Positions 7,287-15,349 of a stretch of 32,572 nucleotides of DNA are shown here, one piece after another. The notes under the pieces were generated by a model that was not told the DNA's origin, did no database searches, and saw only the letters and a list, made by a program, of their open reading frames with translations. Each line of letters opens with the position of its first letter. Within the stretch, counting starts at the first letter, position 1. Both the position numbers and the translations under genes were made by a program. The stretch is from Verrucomicrobiota bacterium (lineage in GTDB: Bacteria > Verrucomicrobiota > Verrucomicrobiia > Verrucomicrobiales > Akkermansiaceae). The stretch is from assembly GCA_004293445.1 (NCBI GenBank), contig RDYP01000027.1, forward strand, positions 1-32,572, read 5' to 3'.

Positions 7287-7904
7287 CTACAGATTCGCGA
7301 TGTCCCGGATCACGTGCTGCGACCATGTTTCAAGGCGTGGGAAAAGGCCGCCTTGGAGTTCGGCGAGCTCGCTGAAGCGAAGTTCGCAGAGGGCGTCCTC
7401 GCGCGAGGCGATGCGGGTGTTTTCGACATCGATGACGTGGACGATGCCCAGATGGACGCGGCCGACCTCGTTGCTGTCGTCATTGAGCAGGGCGGCGATG
7501 CGGTTCGTGTGGGTGCTGTCGAAGACGAGCTCCTCGCTCAGTTCGCGTTCGACAGCGGCGAAATAGGCTTCCCTGCCGGTGCGGCCGTTGCCGGTGTCGA
7601 CGGGGTTGATATGGCCGCCGACGCCGACAGAGAGCTTGGCATGGAGTCGATCTTCGCCGCCGGACTTGCCGCGCGTGTAGTGGAGGATAGAGCAGCCCTG
7701 GCGGATGAGGCAGTAAGGAATGAGTTGCTTGTGGGTGGGGTCCTCTTCCGCCTCGGCGCGGTCCATGAAGAAATGGTTCGCAGGGTCGAGCAGGCGGTCG
7801 ATGGCGGCTTGCAGTTCGTGGGTGCGGATGCCCTGGAAGCTGCCGATGGCATCGAAGAGGGCGCGTGGGACTACGAGGACTTGTTCGCCGGCGTATTTTG
7901 ACAT
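7287..7904 (-). CDS. Predicted phosphoesterase, Nudix superfamily (COG4112-like)
   Basis: A 205-residue protein resembling the predicted phosphoesterase branch of the Nudix superfamily. Family landmarks are the N-terminal EQVLVVPRALFDAIGSFQG (7-25), IPYCLIRQGCSILHYTRGK (62-80), SVGVGGHIN (92-100), a loose Nudix box REAYFAAVERELSEELVF (111-128), and the highly conserved LLNDDSNEVGRVHLGIVHV (139-157). LETWSQ closes the fold. The Nudix box contains the REL.EEL core that coordinates metal. Substrate is not established for the family. The ATG at 7904 is chosen because it gives the conserved MSKYAGEQ start; the open frame further upstream is the antisense of msrA. It follows msrA by 59 bases on the same strand and may share its transcript. 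Confidence 0.85.
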   Translation of the reverse strand: MSKYAGEQVLVVPRALFDAIGSFQGIRTHELQAAIDRLLDPANHFFMDRAEAEEDPTHKQLIPYCLIRQGCSILHYTRGKSGGEDRLHAKLSVGVGGHINPVDTGNGRTGREAYFAAVERELSEELVFDSTHTNRIAALLNDDSNEVGRVHLGIVHVIDVENTRIASREDALCELRFSELAELQGGLFPRLETWSQHVIRDIANL

Positions 7905-7963
7905 GGGAGGAAGAGACCAGAATCGCGAATCGGGAGGCCAGACAAATTCCCGAGAGGGCGGGG

Positions 7964-8596
7964 TCAGTGGTCGAGTTTGAGTTTCTTGAGTTTCGGCGTG
8001 ATGACCGCGCGGCAATAGCCGTTCTTGGACTTGTTTTGGAAGTAGTAGTCTTGGTGGTAGTTTTCGGCCGGGTAGAAGGTTGAGGCTTTGGTGATTTCGG
8101 TCACGATGGGGTCCTTGAAATTCGCTGAGGCGGCTTTTTTCGAGGCTTCGGCGAGGGCTTTCTGGGAATCGTCGTGGTAGAAAATCGCGGAGCGGTATTG
8201 GGTGCCGACGTCTGCGCCTTGGCGGTTGAGCGTGGTGGGATCGTGAAGATCCCAGAACCAGGCGAGGATTTTTTCGGCGGAGATTTTTGTGGGGTCGAAG
8301 ACGACTTGGACCACTTCGGCGTGGCCAGTGCCGCCGGTGCAGATGTCGTCGTAGGTCGGGTTGGCGAGGGTGCCGCCCATGTAGCCTGAAACTGCGGCGT
8401 GGACGCCATCGAGCTGGCGGTAGGCGGCTTCGATGCACCAGAAGCAGCCGGCGCCGAGGGTAATGACTTGGGAACCGGCGGGCACCTTCGGGGCGGGAGC
8501 GGGGAGTTTGGCGTCGGAGGTCATGGTCTTTTCGGGTTCGCAGGAGGCGAGGCTGGGGATGGTGAGGAGGAGGGCGAGGAGCTGGCGGCGTTTCAT
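7964..8596 (-). CDS. msrA: Peptide-methionine (S)-S-oxide reductase, lipoprotein form
   Basis: Repairs oxidised methionine by reducing the S-sulfoxide. The catalytic motif GCFWC lies at 50-54 (nucleophile C51). Also present are GYMGG (71-75), HAEVVQVVFDP (92-102), QGADVGTQYRSAIFY (126-140) and the C-terminal YHQDYY/GYC segment, with C195 a likely resolving cysteine. The first 19 residues form a lipoprotein signal, hydrophobic stretch followed by LASC (16-19), so the enzyme is probably exported and membrane-anchored, acting on envelope proteins. The 210-residue length fits MsrA plus signal. The start at 8596 is the only one that supplies the signal peptide; the open frame continues upstream but is the antisense of ubiE. 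It is divergent from ubiE across 120 bases. Confidence 0.95.
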   Translation of the reverse strand: MKRRQLLALLLTIPSLASCEPEKTMTSDAKLPAPAPKVPAGSQVITLGAGCFWCIEAAYRQLDGVHAAVSGYMGGTLANPTYDDICTGGTGHAEVVQVVFDPTKISAEKILAWFWDLHDPTTLNRQGADVGTQYRSAIFYHDDSQKALAEASKKAASANFKDPIVTEITKASTFYPAENYHQDYYFQNKSKNGYCRAVITPKLKKLKLDH

Positions 8597-8716
8597 GGCG
8601 ACTGGTGGATCTGGGTGGCTTTGGCGATGAGGATAGCACCCGGGGAGGCAGAGGCCAGAGGCAAAGCGTGGGACTCGGGGCTTGGCAGGCGGGGAATCCG
8701 GGTTACGGGTTGGCCC

Positions 8717-9406
8717 GTGGGAGCTGGAACCATTCAAGATCCGTCGTATGTGCGCGAGGCTTTCGCCCGCATTGCTGACCGTTACGTGACGACCAATCAT
8801 GTGCTCAGTCTGGGCACGGACATTTTGTGGCGGCGGAAGGTCGCGAGGATGGTCCGGCGGTGGAAGCCGGGTCGGGTCCTGGATGTCGCGACTGGCACGG
8901 GGGACTTGGCTTTGGAGATACAGGATGCCTGTCCGGGGGCGGAGGTGATTGGCAGTGATTTTTGCGCGGAGATGCTGGCGCATGCGGGTCGGCGCGGCTT
9001 GGCGAAGACCTTGGTGGCGGATGCTTTGGCGCTGCCTTTCGGAGACGGGGAGTTCGACGTGGTGACGGTGGCCTTCGGCCTGCGGAATATGGCCGACTAT
9101 GCTGCGGCGATCCGTGAGATGCGGCGGGTTTTGAAGCCCGGTGGTCACTTGTTGGTCCTCGATTTTTCCTTGCCGGAGGGCCCTTTGAAGATTCCGTACC
9201 GTTGGTATCTCCATCATGTGTTGCCGCGGATGGCGGGGTTTCTGACGGGGCAGACGGATGCCTACGAATACCTTGGCGGATCGATCGAAGAGTTCCCGCG
9301 GGGGCGGTCGATGTGTCAATTGCTGGAGCGGGAAGGCTTCTCGGACGCGGAGGCCTTGGCGCTGAGTTTCGGCGTGGCGGCGGTGTATATCGGACGTGCC
9401 TCTTGA
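8717..9406 (+). CDS. ubiE: Demethylmenaquinone/ubiquinone C-methyltransferase (UbiE/MenG)
   Basis: SAM-dependent C-methyltransferase for the last step of menaquinone synthesis (or ubiquinone, depending on the organism). 229 residues from a GTG start at 8717, close to family length. Motif I is VLDVATGTGDLA (54-65). Other signatures are VREAFARIADRYVTTNHVLSLG near the N-terminus, VADALALPF (100-108), VAFGLRNM (118-125), RVLKPGG (137-143) and the C-terminal AYEYLGGSIEEFP segment, all typical of UbiE. The GTG is selected because it precedes the conserved N-terminal helix; the open frame further upstream overlaps the opposing msrA gene. It converges with aguA, 16 bases away. Confidence 0.93.
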   Translation: MGAGTIQDPSYVREAFARIADRYVTTNHVLSLGTDILWRRKVARMVRRWKPGRVLDVATGTGDLALEIQDACPGAEVIGSDFCAEMLAHAGRRGLAKTLVADALALPFGDGEFDVVTVAFGLRNMADYAAAIREMRRVLKPGGHLLVLDFSLPEGPLKIPYRWYLHHVLPRMAGFLTGQTDAYEYLGGSIEEFPRGRSMCQLLEREGFSDAEALALSFGVAAVYIGRAS

Positions 9407-9422
9407 GGTGGCGCGCCGGATT

Positions 9423-10469
9423 TCAGGCGGGTTGCTGCTGTGAGATGCAGTGGAGGGTGCCTCCTTCCTCGACGAGGTCGAGGCAGTCGATGCCGGTCAC
9501 TTCGCGGCCGGGGAAGAGCTCGCGGAGGAGGCCGAGGGCGTGGTCGTCGTTGCGTGTTTGCCGGAAGGTGGGGACGAGGAGGCCGCCGTTGACGATGAGG
9601 AAATTGACGTAGGAAGCGGGGAGCAGGGGGAGTCGCCAGCCGGGAACGGCACAGGCTTCGGGGAGAGCGATTTCGACGACATCGAAGGGCCGATCCTTGG
9701 GGCCTGCGAAGTCGCGGAGGCGGCGGAGATTGTCGGCGAGCACGGCGTGGTTGGGGGATTCGCGGTTTTTCTCGACGCAGGCGACGATCGTCGTGTCATC
9801 GACAAAGCGCGCGAGATCATCGATGTGGCCATCGGTATCATCGCCTTCGATCCCTTGCTTGAGCCAGAGGATCTCGTGGACGCCGAGGGTGTCGCGGAGT
9901 TTTTGTTCGATGTCGCGGCGGGAGAGTTGCGGGTTGCGGTTGGGATTGAGCAGTACGGCCTCGGTGGTGAGGAGTTGTCCGAGGCCGTTGATTTCGATGG
10001 CACCGCCTTCGAGGATCATGCCGCCTTCGAAGCGAGGCAGCTTGAGGGATTCGGCGACGGCGCGCGGGATGGAATTGTCGAGATCGAAGGGCGGGAACTT
10101 GCCGCCCCAGGCGTTGAATTCCCAGTCGCTGACCGCGAGTGCGCCGCTTTCGCGGTGTTTGAGGAAGATCGGGCCGTGGTCCCGGCACCACACGTCGTTG
10201 TGGGGGTGGTCGAAGAGTTCGACGCGTTCCGGCACGGCCTTGGCGCGGTTGCAGAGTGAGCGGATGGCGTCGTGCTCCTTGCCGGGGGCATTGATTCGGA
10301 CCGTCTCGTGGCAGCTGATGGCGGCGGCGATTTCGGCGAACTTGGCGTGGATCAAGTCGCGCTTGGCACCGCCCCAGTGGCGTGGATCGTCGACCGGCCA
10401 GGACAGCCAGACGGCATCCTGGGTGGACCATTCGGGAGGCATCGCGTAACCGAGAGCGGAGGGAGTCAT
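9423..10469 (-). CDS. aguA: Agmatine deiminase
   Basis: Hydrolyses agmatine to N-carbamoylputrescine and ammonia, the first committed step of the plant-like putrescine route in bacteria. The 348-residue protein has the five-bladed guanidino-modifying fold: NDVWCRDHGPIF (91-102), GGMILEGGAIEI (149-160), EGDDTDGHIDDLARF (208-222) and the C-terminal nucleophile motif GGTLHCISQQQP (336-347) with C341. Acidic and histidine residues expected around the guanidinium are in these motifs. A carbamoylputrescine amidase gene (aguB) usually accompanies it but is not seen here. It lies 55 bases downstream of the EamA transporter on the same strand, so it could be the last gene of the fur-xerC run. Confidence 0.95.
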   Translation of the reverse strand: MTPSALGYAMPPEWSTQDAVWLSWPVDDPRHWGGAKRDLIHAKFAEIAAAISCHETVRINAPGKEHDAIRSLCNRAKAVPERVELFDHPHNDVWCRDHGPIFLKHRESGALAVSDWEFNAWGGKFPPFDLDNSIPRAVAESLKLPRFEGGMILEGGAIEINGLGQLLTTEAVLLNPNRNPQLSRRDIEQKLRDTLGVHEILWLKQGIEGDDTDGHIDDLARFVDDTTIVACVEKNRESPNHAVLADNLRRLRDFAGPKDRPFDVVEIALPEACAVPGWRLPLLPASYVNFLIVNGGLLVPTFRQTRNDDHALGLLRELFPGREVTGIDCLDLVEEGGTLHCISQQQPA

Positions 10470-10524
10470 GGCGGGAGTGTGAACGGAGGAGAGGGCGGGT
10501 CCAAGATCGAAGCTGCGCCTTGCC

Positions 10525-11478
10525 TCAGGGCATGGGCGAAATGGCGGGCGGGTGGGGTGGGCGTCGCCATTGCACGATGAGATTTGCGGTGAGGATGAGC
10601 GCGCCGCCGATGAGGGAGGAACTCGTGAGGGATTCGTTTTCGCCGCCGGAGCCGGTCATCAGGGCGAGCCAGGCGGGGAGGAAGAGGGCGAAGAGCGCGG
10701 TGAAGACCGGCTCCATGGTGTAGATGAGTCCGGCCTCGGTCGCGGAGACTTGTGGTTGCCAGGTATTCATCAGGCTGAAGGCGGCGACGGAGCAGAGCAG
10801 GGCGAGCCCGGTGATCAGCAGCAGGACGGGAGCGCTGCGTCCGGCATCGAGCATCGCGTGGGGATTCGGAGCGAGGATGGCCGCTATCGGAAAGAAGATC
10901 AGTGCGATGAAGGAGCACATCACGAAGGTCACGACGATGCCTCGGTTCCCCTGATGGCGCGGGTTTTCCAGCGTGAGGATCTGGAAGGTGAAGACGAAGG
11001 CGGCGAGGAGGGTGAGGGTTTCGCCTTTGCCGAGCTGGAATCGACCGGGGTGGACGCCGGAGAGAATGGCGACGCCGCCGAGCACGAGCGTCGTGGCGGC
11101 GAGGGTGCGCGCGGTGGGGAGGCGTCGCGATTTCAGGCAGGCGACCAGTGGGAGGAAAACGCAGTGGGCTTGGGTCAGGAAGGCGGAGGTGGAGGCCGTA
11201 GTGAAGGCGAGTCCCCATGCTTGCAGGGCCATCCCGAGGCCTCCCCAGAGGGCGAGCCATGCTCCTTGGGTGAGCTCGCGGCGGTTCGGGCGAAGGTGGA
11301 TCATGAGCGGACTCATGATGAGGGCGGCGAGGCCGAAGCGGGCCGATTGCAGCCAGGCGGCGAGAAATTCTTTTGATGCGTGGGGCAGTCGTTCCGACTG
11401 AACGAGATCGAGCGCCTTGATGATGGGGAAGCTCAATCCCCAGAGGACGCAGGCGAGGACAAGAAGTGCTGCGGGCAT
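10525..11478 (-). CDS. EamA/DMT-family membrane transporter
   Basis: A 317-residue inner-membrane protein of the drug/metabolite transporter superfamily with two EamA halves and about ten predicted membrane helices. The first half starts ALLVLACVLWGLSFPIIKAL (3-22); the second half has the WQPQVSATEAGLIYTMEPVFTALFALF segment that is typical for helices 8 and 9. The substrate cannot be inferred. The start at 11478 lies only 4 bases beyond the xerC stop, and it gives the characteristic N-terminal helix directly. A longer in-frame extension overlaps xerC and is low-complexity, so it is rejected. Adjacent aguA raises the possibility of amine or amino acid export, but this is only contextual. Confidence 0.88.
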   Translation of the reverse strand: MPAALLVLACVLWGLSFPIIKALDLVQSERLPHASKEFLAAWLQSARFGLAALIMSPLMIHLRPNRRELTQGAWLALWGGLGMALQAWGLAFTTASTSAFLTQAHCVFLPLVACLKSRRLPTARTLAATTLVLGGVAILSGVHPGRFQLGKGETLTLLAAFVFTFQILTLENPRHQGNRGIVVTFVMCSFIALIFFPIAAILAPNPHAMLDAGRSAPVLLLITGLALLCSVAAFSLMNTWQPQVSATEAGLIYTMEPVFTALFALFLPAWLALMTGSGGENESLTSSSLIGGALILTANLIVQWRRPPHPPAISPMP

Positions 11479-11482
11479 GGCG

Positions 11483-12376
11483 CTACTTGGCTCGTGGGTG
11501 AGCGCTGTCGTAGGCGTGGCGGAGGCGTTCTTTGGTGACGTGGGTGTAGATTTGGGTGGTGGAAAGGGAGGCGTGGCCGAGGAGGGACTGGACTGAACGG
11601 AGGTCGGCACCCGCGTCGAGCAGGTGGGTGGCGAAGCTGTGGCGAAGTTTGTGGGGGGAAATCTGGAAGGGGATGGAGCTGAGCTTGAGGTACTTTTTCA
11701 GCAACTGGTCGATCGCCTGTTGGGTGATGCGGGTGTGATTTTTGCCGAGGAAGAGCGCGCCTTGGGTCACGGCGGCTTCGCGTTGGTAGCGCTGGAGGGC
11801 GGAGAGGGCGGGGCTGCCGATGGGCACGATGCGTTCCTTGGCACCCTTGCCGAGGACACGGACGTTTTCGCCGAGGAAATCGAGGTCTTTGACATCGAGC
11901 CCGCGGAGTTCGGCGATGCGGAGGCCGCAGGAGTAGAAGAGTTCGAGGATGGCCGCGTCCCGCAGTGGCATCCACGGTTTGGTTTGCTTGTGGAGCGGGA
12001 CTTGGAGGGGGAGGGCCAGGAGCTCGTCGATCTGGGCGAGGTTGAGGACGACGGGGAGTTTCTTTTCGGGCTTGGGGAGCTGGACTTCGGCGACGGGGCT
12101 TTTGGGGTGGCCGCGGCGGTGGACGAGGAATTTGTAGAAGGATCGGACGGCGGCGAATCGGAGTCGGATGGTGGCCTTGGACAGGCCCTGCTTCATCATG
12201 TCGAAGAGCCAGCGGCGGAAGTCGTCGGCCGTGGTGTCGCGCCAGCCGAGGAAGGATCCGCCGAACCAGGTGCGGCAGTTTTCGAGGGCGAGGCGGTAGT
12301 TGACGAGGGTGCGCGGCGAGGCGCTGCGCTCGACTTCCATGAAGCGGAGGAAGTCGTTCTCGAGAGCGTCATCCAT
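11483..12376 (-). CDS. xerC: Tyrosine recombinase XerC/XerD
   Basis: A 297-residue site-specific tyrosine recombinase of the Xer type, which resolves chromosome dimers at dif. The N-terminal SAM-like core-binding domain covers about 1-95 (ENDFLRFMEVERSASPRTLVNYRLAL). The catalytic domain shows R153 in CGLRIAEL, lysine in LGKGAKERIVPIG (175-187, K180 likely), H242 and R245 in PHKLRHSFATHLL, H268 in LLGHASLSTTQ and nucleophile Y277 in IYTHV. All catalytic residues are present. Which of XerC or XerD it is cannot be decided without the second copy. Its ATG overlaps the stop of the small membrane protein gene upstream by 8 bases, and the EamA gene follows after 4, implying one transcript. Confidence 0.93.
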   Translation of the reverse strand: MDDALENDFLRFMEVERSASPRTLVNYRLALENCRTWFGGSFLGWRDTTADDFRRWLFDMMKQGLSKATIRLRFAAVRSFYKFLVHRRGHPKSPVAEVQLPKPEKKLPVVLNLAQIDELLALPLQVPLHKQTKPWMPLRDAAILELFYSCGLRIAELRGLDVKDLDFLGENVRVLGKGAKERIVPIGSPALSALQRYQREAAVTQGALFLGKNHTRITQQAIDQLLKKYLKLSSIPFQISPHKLRHSFATHLLDAGADLRSVQSLLGHASLSTTQIYTHVTKERLRHAYDSAHPRAK

Positions 12377-12602
12377 CGGTGCTCGATTTTTTCCGCGCGC
12401 GGATGAGGGCGGTGATGATGAGGCTGAGGCCGGCGAGGAGCATGAAGCCGGTGATGCCGATGCCGATGAGGGCCATCCGTTGTTCGGCGGCGGCTGCGAT
12501 TTCGTTCATGCTCTTGGCGCGTTCGAGGCGCTGCAGGACGAGGAAGATCAGGATGCTGGCCGAGGCGAAGAGGGTGACGGCGATGCGGACGAGGCGGTTC
12601 AT
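12369..12602 (-). CDS. Small two-helix membrane protein, unknown
   Basis: A 77-residue protein with two predicted membrane segments, about 5-24 and 44-67, separated by a short charged stretch (RLERAKSMNEIAAAAEQR). The ends are basic (start MNRLVR, end RARKKSST), which suggests both termini lie in the cytoplasm. I do not recognise a family. The gene is real by context: its ATG overlaps the fur stop in ATGA (12599-12602), and its own stop overlaps the xerC start by 8 bases. It is thus wedged in a tightly coupled operon. A role in metal homeostasis or envelope function would be guesswork. Confidence 0.75.
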   Translation of the reverse strand: MNRLVRIAVTLFASASILIFLVLQRLERAKSMNEIAAAAEQRMALIGIGITGFMLLAGLSLIITALIRARKKSSTDG

Positions 12603-13024
12603 GGGCAGGCGGGGCAGGTGCCGAAGAATTCGAGTTCGTGATAGAGGTTCTTGAAGCCGGTCTTGCGGCGGATTTCTTCTTCGAGCTCGTGGACGGGGCA
12701 GGGGGCTTTGACGGGTTCGATGCTGCCGCAGCCGGTGCAGATGAGGTAGTCCTGGTGGCGGCCCGGGACGAGGAGGGTGAAGTAGGCGGCGCGTTCGTGG
12801 AGGCCGAGGCGGCGGGCGATACCGTGGCCGGCGAGGCGCTGGAGGAGGCGGAAGACGGTGGCCTTGTCGCATTGGTCGCGCAGGCGGGGGGAGGCGGCGA
12901 GTTCGCCGAGGGTCATGGGCCGCGGGGAGTCGAGCAGGGTGGTGATCAATTCCTCAAGCGCCTTGGTCCGGCGGAGACCTGCGGCACGGCATCGGTCGAT
13001 GGTTTGGGCGACGAGTTCTGACAT
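12599..13024 (-). CDS. Fur-family metal/redox-responsive transcriptional repressor
   Basis: A 141-residue Fur superfamily regulator (Fur, Zur or PerR not decided). The winged-helix domain is about 1-82, with recognition-helix segment CDKATVFRLLQRLAGHGIARRL (family pattern ATVYRxLxxLxxxGLI). The dimerisation domain begins with HQDYLICTGCGSIEPV (90-105). Structural zinc cysteines are C96, C99, C137 and C140. The usual HxHLIC cluster is changed to HQDYLIC, so one regulatory-metal histidine is replaced. The ATG at 13024 gives a standard N-terminus; a long upstream extension overlapping ruvB is low-complexity and rejected. It heads the fur, small membrane protein, xerC, eamA, aguA run. Confidence 0.9.
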   Translation of the reverse strand: MSELVAQTIDRCRAAGLRRTKALEELITTLLDSPRPMTLGELAASPRLRDQCDKATVFRLLQRLAGHGIARRLGLHERAAYFTLLVPGRHQDYLICTGCGSIEPVKAPCPVHELEEEIRRKTGFKNLYHELEFFGTCPACP

Positions 13025-13124
13025 CCGCGGGGAGGCTAGATGGGAAAGCGGGGAATGAGAAATGGGAAAAGTGGGAGAGTGCTGTGGGGTTTCTTGTGGA
13101 TGGTGGAGGCTTTTTTGGGGTGGG

Positions 13125-14150
13125 TCAGAGGAGTGTGGGTTGGCCGTCGGTGGGTGGGGGCATGGTGGCGCCGATTTTGGTGTAGGCGGCGGGGAGGGCG
13201 GTGCGGCCGCGGGGGGTGCGCTGGAGGAATCCCTGGAGGATGAGGAAGGGTTCGTGCACCTCTTCGAGCGTGGCGGCGTCTTCGCCGACCGCGACGGCGA
13301 GTGAGCCGACACCGACGGGGCCGCCGTTGAATTTGTAGATGAGGGCTTCGAGGATGCGTTTGTCCATTTCGTCGAGGCCCTGAGCGTCGATTTCGATCAT
13401 GGCGAGCGCCGCATCGGCGAGGGGGCCGGTGATGGTGCCGTCGCCTTTTACCTGAGCATAGTCGCGTACCCAGCGGAGCAGGGCGTTGGCGACGCGCGGG
13501 GTGCCACGGGAGCGGGCGGCAATGCCTAGCGCGCCTTCGTGGAGGATCGGAATGTCGAGTAGGCCGGCGGAGCGTTCGATGATTTGGGCGAGCTCGTCTT
13601 GGGTGTAGTAATCGAGGCGATTGACCAGGCCGAAGCGGGAGCGGAGGGGAGCGGTGAGCATGCCGGAGCGGGTGGTGGCTCCGACGAGGGTGAAGCGTGG
13701 TAGATTGAGTTGGATCGAGCGAGCGGAGGGGCCGGAGTCGATGATGATATCGAGTCGGAAATCCTCCATCGCAGGGTAGAGGTATTCTTCGATCGCGGGG
13801 TGGAGGCGGTGGATCTCGTCGATGAAAAGGACGTCGCCTTTCTGGAGGTTCGTGAGGACGCCGGCGAGGTCGCCCGCTTTTTCGATTTGGGGGCCGGAGG
13901 TGACGTGGAGTTGGGATCCGGTGGCGCGGGCGATGATGTTGGCGAGGGTGGTTTTGCCGAGGCCGGGAGGGCCGGAAAGAAGAACGTGGTCGAGGACATC
14001 GCCCCGGCGACTGGCGGCTTCGACCATGAGTAGGAGGCGGTCCTTGATTTTCTCCTGCCCGATGAATTCGGAGAAGACGGGAGGGCGCAGGGAGACGTCG
14101 AAGGACGTGGTCGGCGCGGTGGTCGTTTTTTGATAAAAGTTTTCGCTCAT
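13125..14150 (-). CDS. ruvB: Holliday junction branch migration ATPase RuvB
   Basis: AAA+ motor that drives Holliday junction branch migration with RuvA, in recombinational repair. 341 residues from the ATG at 14150, the usual length. Visible are the N-terminal [19 protein letters not shown] (21-39), Walker A GPPGLGKT (60-67), [15 protein letters not shown] (83-97), Walker [10 protein letters not shown] (108-116), sensor [18 protein letters not shown] and the winged-helix C-terminal part with [16 protein letters not shown] and [17 protein letters not shown]. An upstream GTG at 14192 would add 14 unconserved residues and is not preferred. It is divergent from rpmJ and lies 100 bases upstream of fur on the same strand. 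ruvA and ruvC are not adjacent. Confidence 0.97.
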   Translation of the reverse strand: MSENFYQKTTTAPTTSFDVSLRPPVFSEFIGQEKIKDRLLLMVEAASRRGDVLDHVLLSGPPGLGKTTLANIIARATGSQLHVTSGPQIEKAGDLAGVLTNLQKGDVLFIDEIHRLHPAIEEYLYPAMEDFRLDIIIDSGPSARSIQLNLPRFTLVGATTRSGMLTAPLRSRFGLVNRLDYYTQDELAQIIERSAGLLDIPILHEGALGIAARSRGTPRVANALLRWVRDYAQVKGDGTITGPLADAALAMIEIDAQGLDEMDKRILEALIYKFNGGPVGVGSLAVAVGEDAATLEEVHEPFLILQGFLQRTPRGRTALPAAYTKIGATMPPPTDGQPTLL

Positions 14151-14300
14151 CCGGGCGGGGGAATCTGACCACGGCAGAGCTCGGGTGAACACTATTTTTC
14201 GCGACTGCCGGACTTCGCGGGAAATTCGGGTGAGAATCGGCTTTACAAGCCATTCGGGTTACCTACTTTCCGCGGCCCGCCACCAAGCGACCATTTTGCC

Positions 14301-14465
14301 ATGAAAGTTCTTTCCTCTCTCGCCTCCGCCAAGCGCCGCCACGCCGACTGCCAAGTCGTGAAGCGCAAGGGCACGCTCTACGTGATCTGCAAGAGCAATC
14401 CGAAGTTTAAGGCCCGTCAGGGTGCGACGAAGGGCACGCGCCTTTCGAAGCAGGGCGTCAAGTGA
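14301..14465 (+). CDS. rpmJ: 50S ribosomal protein L36, zinc-independent (YkgO/bL36B) type
   Basis: A 54-residue basic protein that matches the YkgO-type L36: [20 protein letters not shown] at the start, then [14 protein letters not shown]. Canonical zinc-ribbon L36 has four metal ligands, CxxC...C...H. Here only two cysteines (C17, C30) remain, so zinc is not expected to bind. A short tail, [14 protein letters not shown], extends beyond the usual end. In Escherichia coli the corresponding gene is Zur-repressed and replaces the zinc form under zinc shortage; here it may simply be the main copy. The 150-base divergent region with ruvB holds its promoter. A strong terminator follows at 14528-14551. 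Confidence 0.93.
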   Translation: MKVLSSLASAKRRHADCQVVKRKGTLYVICKSNPKFKARQGATKGTRLSKQGVK

Positions 14466-14527
14466 GGTCCTGACCGAAGGTTCCGGCCGTTGGTTTGTCC
14501 GACGGCGAATGCATTCGATCTAAAAAG

Positions 14528-14551
14528 AGGCGACCTGAGGGTCGCCTTTTT
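14528..14551. terminator. Bidirectional intrinsic terminator
   Basis: Perfect 8-bp stem AGGCGACC (14528-14535) and GGTCGCCT (14540-14547) with a TGAG loop, preceded by five A and followed by T residues. It lies between convergent rpmJ and radC and has T-runs in both directions. Confidence 0.93.
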
Positions 14552-14584
14552 CGTGTTCCATGGCGTTCGGTGGAATCGAGGTTT

Positions 14585-15280
14585 TCAGGCGATAATCCCG
14601 GATTCGCGAAACGAGTAGTAGGGACTGCGGCCTGCGTCGGGGCGGCCGATGATGAGGTGGTCGAGGAAGCGGAGTTGGAGGAGGTCGGCGGCTTCGACCA
14701 TGCGACGGGTGAAGATTTGGTCCTGGCGGCTGGGCGAGGGGTCGCCGGAGGGGTGATTGTGGATGATGATGAAGCCGTAGGCTCCGCGGGTGATCACGGG
14801 GCGGAGGATTTCGCGGGGGTGGGCTGAGGTTTCGGTCAGGCTGCCGGAGCTGACTTCGATGGTGCCGGCGTGGCGGAGGCGGGTGTCGAGCAGGGCGACG
14901 AGGAGCTTTTCCTGACGGAGCCAGGCGAGTTGGGGGGCGAAGAAGTGGTGGATGAGCTCCGGGGAGTCGAGGGCAGTTTGGTGGATTTGTTCGCGGGCGG
15001 CGCGGGTGCCGAGTTCGAAGGCGGCGACCAGTTGGCAGGCTTTGGCAAGGCCGAGGCCGGGTTGTTTGGCGAGTTCACCGACTCCTGCGCTGCCGAGGGA
15101 TCCGATCGAGCCATAGTGGCGGAGGAGGTCGCGGCCGATTCGGATCGCGCTGCGACCTTTGGTGCCGGTGCGTAGGAAGAGGGCGAGTAGTTCCGCGTTG
15201 TCGAGGGCGGCGGCACCGAGTTGGGCGAGCTTTTCGCGGGGGCGTTCCTCGAGGGGGAGGTCGGAGATGCGGTCGATCAT
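14585..15280 (-). CDS. radC: RadC-family JAB/MPN-domain protein
   Basis: A 231-residue protein with an N-terminal helix-hairpin-helix region (about 1-95, including LGSAGVGELAKQPGLGLAKACQL) and a C-terminal JAB/MPN metalloprotease-like domain. The JAMM signature is complete: HNHPSGDPSPSRQD (174-187), with H174, H176 and D187 as metal ligands. Despite the historical name, a role in DNA repair is not established for the family; it is often a marker of mobile or competence-related DNA but is also common in core genomes. It starts at an ATG (15280) 63 bases downstream of the oppC stop on the same strand. Confidence 0.95.
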   Translation of the reverse strand: MIDRISDLPLEERPREKLAQLGAAALDNAELLALFLRTGTKGRSAIRIGRDLLRHYGSIGSLGSAGVGELAKQPGLGLAKACQLVAAFELGTRAAREQIHQTALDSPELIHHFFAPQLAWLRQEKLLVALLDTRLRHAGTIEVSSGSLTETSAHPREILRPVITRGAYGFIIIHNHPSGDPSPSRQDQIFTRRMVEAADLLQLRFLDHLIIGRPDAGRSPYYSFRESGIIA

Positions 15281-15315
15281 GCTTCGAGTGAAGCGATGCC
15301 GCGTTGGATTGGCGA

Positions 15316-15349
15316 GACTGAAGTTTGTTCTTTTGAACAGTTTTCAGTC
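15316..15349 (-). terminator. Candidate hairpin at end of oppABC operon
   Basis: Inverted repeat GACTGAA (15316-15322) and TTCAGTC (15343-15349) with an inner GTTC-TTTT-GAAC hairpin (15327-15338). It covers the oppC stop codon. No T-run follows on the minus strand, so it may be a partial terminator, an RNA stabiliser or only a chance repeat between oppC and radC. Confidence 0.35.

Noticed and set aside
8597-9319. Upstream extension of the msrA frame
   Set aside because: The extra residues lie antisense to ubiE and before a clear lipoprotein signal peptide, so the ATG at 8596 is the start.
11479-11610. N-terminal extension of the EamA transporter
   Set aside because: It overlaps xerC, is low-complexity (S, P, T, A), and the normal first membrane helix begins at the ATG at 11478.
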